From Flavobacteriales bacterium 33_180_T64 (GTDB lineage: Bacteria > Bacteroidota > Bacteroidia > Flavobacteriales > Flavobacteriaceae): a stretch of DNA of 64,000 nt. Positions 15,784-23,800 of this stretch are shown here, in pieces (the first letter of the stretch is position 1; each line of letters starts with the position of its first letter). Below the pieces are notes generated by a model that saw only the letters and a program-made list of their open reading frames with translations, made no database searches and had not been told where the DNA came from. Made by a program: the position numbers and the translations under genes. The DNA lies in the NCBI GenBank assembly GCA_002162685.1, contig MAAQ01000020.1:358764-422763 (forward strand). Reading direction: 5' to 3'.

Positions 15784-16233
15784 ATGAAAGCACAAGTTAA
15801 CGAAATAAAAATCAGTTACAAAGGTGGACTAAAATCCTCTATGTGGCAGAAAATTAGCAATTCGCAAGATGCGGCTGAACTACTCTATGAAGATTGGGAC
15901 AAAGACATTATAGGAATACAAGAAACCTTCAAGGTTGTATTGTTGAATAATAGCAATAAGGTAAAAGGGGTATATCAACTTTCGCAAGGCGGAATTACAG
16001 GAACTTTAGTAGATGTAAGGATTTTGTTTGCAGTCATTTTAAAATCTTTATCTGTAGGTATTATACTAACCCATAATCATCCAAGCGGTAAATTACAACC
16101 AAGCGAAAATGATAAAAGACTCACCAACAAGATTCAGAAAGCGTCAGGAATGTTCGATATTAAACTTCTTGACCATTTGATACTTGCACCCGATGGAGAT
16201 TATTATAGTTTTTCTGATAACGGAATTTTGTAA
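15784..16233 (+). CDS. RadC-like JAB-domain protein
   Basis: 149 aa. The C-terminal half has the JAMM/MPN+ metal motif HNHPSGKLQPSENDK (about residues 95-109) with the family pattern H-x-H-P-x-G...S-x2-D, and LDHLILAPDGDYYSFSDNG at the end. It is the RadC-like JAB domain alone, without the N-terminal helix-hairpin-helix of chromosomal RadC. Such short forms are standard on Bacteroidetes mobile elements and are usually called DNA repair protein, though the activity is unproven. ATG at 15784; 11 nt before the next small gene. Confidence 0.9.
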   Translation: MKAQVNEIKISYKGGLKSSMWQKISNSQDAAELLYEDWDKDIIGIQETFKVVLLNNSNKVKGVYQLSQGGITGTLVDVRILFAVILKSLSVGIILTHNHPSGKLQPSENDKRLTNKIQKASGMFDIKLLDHLILAPDGDYYSFSDNGIL

Positions 16234-16244
16234 AATAAAAGGCT

Positions 16245-16442
16245 ATGGTATATCTCAATTTTACAGACTTGAGCGAAGAAGCTCAAAATCGACTTTTAGA
16301 AAATTCTAAAAAAGATGTGGAACGAAAATTTGGCGATGCTATTCGCAAATACGTAAAAGAAAATTATACCTGTTTTGAAACGATGATTGAGGAAGAAGCA
16401 CTTCGGAATTTGTATTCCTATAAATACGTATTCAACATATAA
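16245..16442 (+). CDS. Small ICE protein, unknown function
   Basis: 65 aa, MVYLNFTDLSEEAQNRLLEN followed by a charged helical segment and a Tyr-rich C-terminus (LYSYKYVFNI). Cytosolic. No family recognised. It lies 11 nt behind the RadC-like gene and ahead of a terminator, so it is the last gene of that small unit. Confidence 0.6.
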   Translation: MVYLNFTDLSEEAQNRLLENSKKDVERKFGDAIRKYVKENYTCFETMIEEEALRNLYSYKYVFNI

Positions 16443-16462
16443 TTTTATCAATTTTTTAATCG

Positions 16463-16491
16463 AACACCTCTGAATTTTTAGAGGTGTTTTT
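16463..16491 (+). terminator. Rho-independent terminator
   Basis: 9-bp stem AACACCTCT (16463-16471) with complement 16480-16488 and T run; closes the radC-like unit. Confidence 0.8.
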
Positions 16492-16555
16492 ATATGCAGC
16501 TAATACCAAGTCAATAAAAAAACGTATCTTTATATCGTTGGAAAACAGCATGCAA

Positions 16556-16872
16556 ATTAAAGTAAGGTTATCCACTTTTCGACTTTCGCCGATATCCTTA
16601 CACATCGAAAAATAACATATCGGAAAATTATTTTCTCTAAAAATGGCAATCGGCTTTTTAGCCGGATTGTATGGAATTTTGTCCCGCGAGCGGGACGAAA
16701 AGGAATAGCAAGAGGGTAACACGCTGCGCGATGTTTCGGATTCCTTTTCGTTTTCAAATAGCTGATAATCAATTATTTGAATATATTACAATTTCTTGAC
16801 AATCAACGATTTGCGACAAACGGGCTGTAAACGCCCATTTTTAGGGAAGATTTTGCGACAAATCGGCGAAAT
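16556..16872. other. Candidate origin of transfer (oriT)
   Basis: Noncoding region directly upstream of the mobilisation genes and packed with symmetric elements: GTAAGGTTATC (16562-16572) with a near-complement 16591-16601; CAATCGGCT hairpin (16647-16669); GTCCCGC-GA-GCGGGAC (16681-16696); a 12-bp perfect inverted repeat ACGAAAAGGAAT (16695-16706) / 16740-16751; and two direct copies of TTTGCGACAAA (16810-16820, 16852-16862). Relaxase targets are usually built from such repeats and placed next to the mob genes. The nick site cannot be read off. Confidence 0.55.
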
Positions 16873-17253
16873 ATGGATTCATTCATTGGAATTAGATTTA
16901 AAAAGGAAACTGCAAAACGTTTCCAAACATTCTCACACACTTACTTCAAATCGCACACCGAGGCTATGGCTACAATGCTCGATTTTTTCTTCTATAATGA
17001 AATCTCGCCAAAAGAAAAATTAGGTCCGACAGGGCGAACCATCGAAGCTAAACTCTTAAAAAGAATCAATGCAGTCATTGCTATAATGAGAGATGTCGAA
17101 AAGACACAAACCAAACCTACGATGGCTATGATTCAATCACTTTTTGAAACAGAAGAACCAAGTAAAAAACCGCTGATTGTAGAAAAGAAATATGCTGAAG
17201 AAAAAAAGGAAGTGCGTTTTCGCGAAAAGCAAAACTCTAGTAACCATCTATAA
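16873..17253 (+). CDS. BfmA/BtgA-family mobilisation protein
   Basis: 126 aa. The N-terminus MDSFIGIRFKKETAKRFQTFSHTYFKSHTEAM... reads as a ribbon-helix-helix-like DNA-binding unit typical of the BfmA/BtgA mobilisation proteins of Bacteroides elements; the rest is helical and charged (IEAKLLKRINAVIAIMRDVEKTQTKP). Expected role: relaxosome accessory protein binding oriT next to the relaxase. It starts 10 nt after the last TTTGCGACAAA repeat and precedes the relaxase gene by 11 nt. Confidence 0.8.
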   Translation: MDSFIGIRFKKETAKRFQTFSHTYFKSHTEAMATMLDFFFYNEISPKEKLGPTGRTIEAKLLKRINAVIAIMRDVEKTQTKPTMAMIQSLFETEEPSKKPLIVEKKYAEEKKEVRFREKQNSSNHL

Positions 17254-17264
17254 ATTTTTGAGTT

Positions 17265-18293
17265 ATGTATATCACAATCACACCTCAAAAATTAGGGGGC
17301 AATTACTCGCAAAGTTCAGCAGATTTTGTAGGCTATTTAGAGAAAGAAAATGAAGGTTTAGAACGAGATATGGAACACTTTTTTAATCAATATGGCGATG
17401 AGATTTCTGCTGAAGAGGTGGTTAAAGAAATTGATGGAAACACAGCAAAATTAAAAAAGAAAGAGCCTAAATTTTATTCGATTACGGTCAGTCCTTCTAA
17501 GTATGAATTGAAGCGATTACAGAACAGTCGTGAAGATTTAAAAACCTACACTCGTGAACTGATGAAAGATTATGTGGCATCCTTCAATCGAGAAATTAAT
17601 GGGCGACCTATTACAATAAACGATATAAAATACTACGCCAAAATTGAACATCAACGAACCTTTAAAGGAACGGATAAACAGATAAAAGAAAACCAACCTT
17701 ATGCTACAAAAATACTTCAGCTCAAAACGGATATCCGAAATATTCAGGAAGGACGAGCTGAAGGGAATATTAAAAGGATGAAAAGGGAAATTGACAAACT
17801 GGAACGCCAAGCGCCACATCAACAAAATGGAAAACGGATAGTCCAGGGAATGGCAAAAGATGGAAACCAAAGTCACATTCATATCATCGTGAGCAGAAAA
17901 GATACTTCTAATTCTGTAAGTCTTTCCCCAGGAAGTAAACACAAAGCTTCAGAAGTTGAAATGCACGGCAAGAATGTAAAACGAGGTTTTGACCGGGACA
18001 AATTTTTTGAGAAAGCAGAAAAGACTTTTGACAACACTTTTGGCTATAAACGAAACTTTGCCGAAACCTATAAGGCACGAAAGGATTTTGTGGAAAATCC
18101 CAAGCTCTATTTTGCTGCCTTAATGAAATTACCAGCTAACGAAAAAGCATTGGCATTCAAAATGATTACAAAAACAGGCTTGCCAGTAATACCCAGTATT
18201 CCAGTAAGCCAAGCACAAATAGCACTTCGAGTTTTTAAACGATTAAGACGAGGCGCAGAAGTGGCTATAAAATCCAGTTCCATCGGAATATAA
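17265..18293 (+). CDS. Relaxase-type mobilisation protein (DUF5712/MobB-like)
   Basis: 342 aa. Starts MYITITPQKLGGNYSQSSADFVGYLEKENEG, as in the DUF5712/MobB-type proteins of Bacteroidetes ICEs. A histidine triad-like motif SHIHIIVSRKD (about residue 203-213) preceded by QGMAKDGNQ fits the metal-binding HUH motif of relaxases; candidate Tyr residues occur near the N-terminus and at IKYYAKIEHQR (about 125). It should nick oriT and lead the strand into the recipient. Part of the mobilisation operon (11 nt after the BfmA-like gene, 5 nt before the coupling ATPase). Confidence 0.75.
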   Translation: MYITITPQKLGGNYSQSSADFVGYLEKENEGLERDMEHFFNQYGDEISAEEVVKEIDGNTAKLKKKEPKFYSITVSPSKYELKRLQNSREDLKTYTRELMKDYVASFNREINGRPITINDIKYYAKIEHQRTFKGTDKQIKENQPYATKILQLKTDIRNIQEGRAEGNIKRMKREIDKLERQAPHQQNGKRIVQGMAKDGNQSHIHIIVSRKDTSNSVSLSPGSKHKASEVEMHGKNVKRGFDRDKFFEKAEKTFDNTFGYKRNFAETYKARKDFVENPKLYFAALMKLPANEKALAFKMITKTGLPVIPSIPVSQAQIALRVFKRLRRGAEVAIKSSSIGI

Positions 18294-18298
18294 TTAGT

Positions 18299-19879
18299 AT
18301 GCAGATAGACAACCTTATAACATTACTTTTAATTATTGGTTTGACCAGTACTGTTTTCTATGCGATATTTCGGGTAAGCAGATATGCCTTTCTATTGAAT
18401 ATCATACTGCTTTCAGCTTTGGTATTCTACATTACTAAGGAAAACGTAGTAGTATCAACACTACTTTATCTAGTTTGTCCGCTAATGCTAATTAATACAG
18501 GATTGTATGTTTTTCTGCATAAGACTGAAAGCGCACAAAATGGAAATACTAAATACCAAGTAAATTTTGCTACGAACAAAGGAAGATTCAAGCTAGATAA
18601 TATTAAACGAGGTGCATCCATAATCGGTTCTGCGGGAAGTGGTAAGACCGAAAGTGTGGTCTATGGATTTCTAAAACACTTCCGGAAAGAAGGATTTTGC
18701 GGCATCGTTCACGACTATAAAGATTTTGAATTGACCGAAATGGTATATCCACTTTTCAAGGATGGCGACATCCCTTTTAAGGTTATTTCCTTTGATAAAA
18801 TTATACATAGAGTAAATCCTATTGCACCTCGTTATTTAGAAAACGAGGAAAGTGTGAATGAGGTGTCACGGGTGTTAATCGAAAATCTTTTAGAGCAAAG
18901 AGAAAGCGGAACAACTGGCACAACAAAATTCTTTAACGATGCTGCGGAAGGATTGATTGGTGGATTGATTTGGAAGTTAAAAACTACCTATCCGCAGTTT
19001 TGCACACTTCCTCATTTAATTGCTATTTACCAATATCTGGACACAGATAGCCTTATCCAGTTTTTGGAAACAAATACAACATCGAGAGCAATGGCAGATG
19101 CTTTTATAAGTGGTAAAGATTCAGAACGACAAACCGCAGGTGTAAAAAGCACACTGGCCAATGCTTTAAAACGAATTAGTACACAACGCATTTTTATGGT
19201 ATTATCGGCAGACGAAGTACCATTAAACATCAATAGTGAAGATAACCCTGCTGTGATTTCAATAGTAAATAATCCAAAATTTGAAACTTCTTATTCGCCA
19301 GTTATTGCTACCATCATCCACACCATTACGAAACAAATGAGCGTTCGGAATTCTAAACCGTCGTTCTTGTTGATGGAAGAAGCGCCTACCATACGATTAT
19401 TGAATATGCACCGTATTCCAGCAACCTTGCGTAGTTATGATATTTCTACCATCTATGTAATGCAAGACAAGATTCAAAATGATATGATGTATGGCGATAA
19501 GGCAAGCAAAGCCATTTTAAGCAATCTGTCCTACCAGTTTTTCGGTAAAGTCAACGACCCAGACACCGCAAAATATTATGAACGCTTTTTTGAAATTATT
19601 AAAGACCCAACCAAGAGCATAAGTCGTGGACATAATCTTGATTTTGATACACGAATTACTACTGGAGAAAAGGAAATTCCAAAAATTAGAGCAGATGTAT
19701 TCTTTCGATTAAAGCAAGGCGAATTTATCACGTATGCAGATGGAAAAGACAAAAAAATTCGATTTAAATTAGACGACATTCAAAGAGAGCTTCCTAATGA
19801 AACCAAGCAATTTTCTAAGGCTGATTTGGAGGATAATTTTAATCGAGTTTATAATGAAGTTAGCTCTATTTTTAAGTAA
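18299..19879 (+). CDS. Type IV coupling ATPase (VirD4/TraG-like)
   Basis: 526 aa. Three to four hydrophobic segments in the first 75 residues anchor the protein in the inner membrane. Walker A GSAGSGKTES (about 107-116) and Walker B FLLMEEAPTIRLL (about 357-369) are intact, with RSYDISTIYVMQDKIQ following as in VirD4/TraD-type coupling proteins. It would link the relaxosome to the type IV secretion channel and pump DNA. The gene directly follows the relaxase gene and is convergent with the defence operon. Confidence 0.9.
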   Translation: MQIDNLITLLLIIGLTSTVFYAIFRVSRYAFLLNIILLSALVFYITKENVVVSTLLYLVCPLMLINTGLYVFLHKTESAQNGNTKYQVNFATNKGRFKLDNIKRGASIIGSAGSGKTESVVYGFLKHFRKEGFCGIVHDYKDFELTEMVYPLFKDGDIPFKVISFDKIIHRVNPIAPRYLENEESVNEVSRVLIENLLEQRESGTTGTTKFFNDAAEGLIGGLIWKLKTTYPQFCTLPHLIAIYQYLDTDSLIQFLETNTTSRAMADAFISGKDSERQTAGVKSTLANALKRISTQRIFMVLSADEVPLNINSEDNPAVISIVNNPKFETSYSPVIATIIHTITKQMSVRNSKPSFLLMEEAPTIRLLNMHRIPATLRSYDISTIYVMQDKIQNDMMYGDKASKAILSNLSYQFFGKVNDPDTAKYYERFFEIIKDPTKSISRGHNLDFDTRITTGEKEIPKIRADVFFRLKQGEFITYADGKDKKIRFKLDDIQRELPNETKQFSKADLEDNFNRVYNEVSSIFK

Positions 19880-19962
19880 TTCACGTTAAAAAAATAATAG
19901 TACAATCAAAAGTTTCTTAAAAACCAGTTATATGTTTTTTAATTACCTCAAAGTTTACTTTT

Positions 19963-20076
19963 TCACTTAATAATGAAATTAGGATATTTCTCAGCAATAT
20001 AAGAAATTCTCATATTTCCATCGAATTCGATGTAACCTATTTTTTCATATTTGAGTATTTCTTTTCCTTTGAACAT
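19963..20076 (-). CDS. Possible small ORF or gene remnant, 37 aa
   Basis: ATG at 20076 to TGA at 19963; product starts MFKGKEILKYEKIGYIEFDG and reads like a piece of a beta-type domain. It lies 25 nt downstream of the last gene of the defence operon on the same strand, so it could be a final small gene or the remnant of one. No family recognised. Confidence 0.25.
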   Translation of the reverse strand: MFKGKEILKYEKIGYIEFDGNMRISYIAEKYPNFIIK

Positions 20077-20101
20077 TTGGATTTCTGTTTAAGAATTCCT
20101 A

Positions 20102-20809
20102 TTATTTAAAATGTGTAACATATATTAAACTGGCATTATCATTAGCCTCATTCACCAAACGACAATTTAATTCATCTATAAAAAAAGCTGAAGTTTCTGT
20201 ATTATTCATTAGGAACAATATGTTTTGGCTATCTATTATACTATGAACTCCATCTGAGCAAATAATCAATTCATCTTTCTCTTTAATATTTAATTCTTGG
20301 TATGAAACAACTGATTTCTTCACGTCTCCTTGTATGGAACGAGTTACTATATGAGAATATTTAGAGGACTTTAAGGTTTCATTTGATAATTCATTACCTA
20401 TAAGTTCATTTATCAAATTATGTGACTTACTCTCAAATGCGAGTTTTTTATCTGAGTAATGAAGGATTTTAATGTCTCCCACCCAAAAGCATTTTGCAAG
20501 ACCTTTCGATAATATAATCGCACCAAGTGTTGCTCCGAGTTTTGAATGGTTTTGTTCTTGAAATTGACGAATTGCAAGATTGGCTTTATTTATAGCTTTT
20601 TGAATACTCTCTTTATCTATTACATCAGTATTTGACAAAAAAGTGAGTAAACTTTCAGTTGTGATTTGTGCCGCTATTTCTCCGTTGTCATAGCCTCCCA
20701 TACCATCAGCTACCACATATAAATATGTGTCAGGATTAATGTTTTTTACTAAAACAACATCTTGATTGATTTTCCTTTTTCCTTTATGTGTTAACGTTAT
20801 TGACTTCAT
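20102..20809 (-). CDS. PP2C-type protein phosphatase
   Basis: 235 aa, the size of a bare PP2C catalytic domain. Metal-binding motifs are intact: VVADGMGGYDNGE (about 31-43), SKLGATLGA, CFWVGDIKIL and ICSDGVHSIID with the final Asp in NEANDNASL. It should dephosphorylate Ser/Thr residues on proteins. Its ATG overlaps the TGA of the upstream giant ATPase (ATGA, 20806-20809), so translation is coupled. As last gene of an operon that also encodes a Ser/Thr kinase, its most likely substrate is the kinase or the kinase's target, resetting the defence response. I do not recall a PP2C in the standard MADS gene set. Confidence 0.9.
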   Translation of the reverse strand: MKSITLTHKGKRKINQDVVLVKNINPDTYLYVVADGMGGYDNGEIAAQITTESLLTFLSNTDVIDKESIQKAINKANLAIRQFQEQNHSKLGATLGAIILSKGLAKCFWVGDIKILHYSDKKLAFESKSHNLINELIGNELSNETLKSSKYSHIVTRSIQGDVKKSVVSYQELNIKEKDELIICSDGVHSIIDSQNILFLMNNTETSAFFIDELNCRLVNEANDNASLIYVTHFK

Positions 20810-23800
20810 TTATTACCTGTAGCTTGTATTGTACCACCTCCGTGTTTTGTTACTCTAGGTCTTGTTGATACCTTTACCGGTTTAGCAGAGATACTTTTTT
20901 CTGTAGCTTTAGTCGCCCATAAAAACCCTTCCCCAGGTGTTAGAGCGCTCATATCTGCGGGTGTTAATGTCGATAATTGAGTAATTGATTTTTGAATATG
21001 CTTTAACCATTGTGGACTATTAAATTTATGAAGTAAAACAACTGAACTTAATTCAATTATTTCATTTGGAAGACTCGGTGGATCTTGACTAGCTATCATA
21101 ATGCTTACACCTTTATGCCTCATTTCTCTTATTGCAGTTACTATGTTTCCAGTCAAATCTTTATTGTCCATATACTTATGGGCTTCATCAAAAACTATAA
21201 ACTTATTAAAGTGAAGACCATTAACATTTTTAACGGCTGAAAAAATATTAAGCATTATTACGAATAGACCTAGCGCTTCATCTTTGACAATAAACTCATC
21301 TCTTAAATCAACTACAATTAGTCTACCAGGCTTTAAAACATCCCTCATCATAAAACTATCATCAACATACTCACTAGCAAAACTTAATTTTTGCCTAGCC
21401 AAAGCTTTTTGAGAATTACTTAATAGCTCTGATGCTTCTACACTCTCAGACAGAGCTTCTATAGTAATATTAGATCGATGCTCTTTCATAATTGCTTTGA
21501 GTTGTCTTATGTAAGTAGAATCGTTACCTATTGCTCCTAAAATAAATAGCCAATCTTGAACATTAAGTTCTTTAGAATTGAAAGCAATGGGTAAAACTTT
21601 GATGGATGGATATTCAGCTTTTCTTTCCTCAATTTTATCTTTTGGAGTTAATATGATAACATCTTCAATATTATCTGGATCAGCTCCGTATCTAGCTTTT
21701 AGCTTTACGAGTTCATTCTCTTTATCGTTTGGTAAAATCATTGAAGTAAACTCTGGTTCATAATCCATACTTTCACTATAGTGAAAAATGACTCCTGCTA
21801 GTGGAGAAGGTAATTGATTAATATTGCTAAATTGCTTTAAAACCATTTCTGAAATAGTCCCTATGGTATAACTTTTTCCACCACCCTGGACACCAAACAG
21901 ACTAATAGTATTTGTTTCACTTAAGTCAATTGCAATTTTCTTTTGGAGAATACTCTCACCAAGAATACCAAATTGATTACTCGGAGAAGTTTTCCCAATT
22001 AATATATCATACTTAGGGATAATGTGATCTTTAGAAGATTTTTCTGCAATAGAAGCATCTACTAAATTTGAATTTATATCCTCAGCAACTAAATTTTCGG
22101 TTTCACTGTCTTTGGATTCAAGGTTTTCATTAATTGAAGAATCTGTATTTTCAAGCTCTATTTCAATATCTGTTTCTGTAGAATCTAAGCCTTCTTCGGT
22201 ATCTAATTGATCTTCAAGTTTAGATTTAAATTTTTGCATAAATGGTTTTAGCTCATTTTTATTGCCGAATGCTTTACTAATATCTTTGTCAAAATCACTT
22301 TCTTCGAGTCTTTTTGTATTTAAATCAGAATCAGGATCTAAAATATCATCAATCAATTTACCACCAAAAGTGAAGAATATAGAGTCATTGTCTAAAACTG
22401 TTTTCTTATGCCTTTCTTTAGCAGTAAAATCAAATATTAATCCTAATCTTTTAAACTTTAAAGAAAATCCTGCATCAAGATTTTGCATAAATGCAAGATA
22501 CTGGTTGTATGCATTGTTAGATAGGTATTCATATCTATTTGCTCGTTCCAAATAGAAAGTAAGTAATGACTTCAATTCCTTATTCTTAATCTCTCTATCT
22601 AGTCTGTCAAAAGAATTATTATATTCTGGATCAAAATGGTTGCGTAAAGCTTCAATAGTGTTTTCTATTTGATCTAACATCTTTAATCTTAACGCGTCTT
22701 TTTCAGTTTCGCCCAACGATTTCCTACATTTTATTTCTATAACAGAAATAGAAATTTCTTTTTTAGTGGGATTCATTGAGACCAAAAGATTATCTGCTCT
22801 AGATTTACTACCTGAAGGTAGATTTTCGAATAAATTTTGATGAAGATCAATTGGGATAAGGAAAGCGTCTTCCAGCATTTCTTTTTTCTCTAGAACACGT
22901 TTAGTAAATGCAGAACCAATAACTTCAAAAGCCTTGTTTTTTGTTGAATTAAGCTGTAATACTAAAGAACTACTCACAGCTCTAAGATCCTCTAATAGAA
23001 TTTTTATTTTATGTTCATCCTCCTCATTATGGATGTCTAAATTAAATTCTTCAAAGTGAGGTCCTAGTAAGCCTAAAACTTCTGATGTAGGTCGAGTAGT
23101 CAGAAAAGATGATATTCCAAGAATTTCTTCGCCTGGGACATAGTCTAGTAAAAACGGAATTTTACCATCTTTTGATGGCTGGTCAAAAATTTGAGGACCT
23201 AAGTTTTTGTCAAAAGTGACTACCCAATCTGAATAATCGTGAAGGTGCGTTAAAAGGACTTTGTCTCTATCATTTAATCTTAGCTGAGTGGAAGGAATCG
23301 AAGCAGTGAATTTTGAGACTAGCGCGCTACTAACAAAGCTTTGAATATTTTCAAAAAGTTTAATGCCATTTGCTCCAGTGGTATCATATTTAATTGACAA
23401 TTTGTTGCCTTGAATAAATCTATTCCATTTTATTTGAGATCCATTTTCATCAACCAAGACCGAAGAATCCGTTATTAATCCGTTTAGATAAAAGTTTCGA
23501 TCTTCTACTGAAGGTTTTATAAGTTCAATAGAGATAGGGAATGGGCTTATTAAAAAGCTCAAGTGAGAGGTATAGCTTGAAGGGTCTCTGAGAAAATCAG
23601 TTATATTATTAATTGAAAAGCGAAGTTTAGGAAACAATCTATTTCTAGATGGTTGAGAAAATGCTTCAGCTTCCTCTGAAATATTGGACTCTGGGTTAAT
23701 GAGTGCTTTTAAAGACTCTCCGTGTTCAATAATCTTATCATTTCCTTTAAATATTCGGACTTCATAATTTATATCTTCAAATGCCTTTTCTTTTTCTAAT

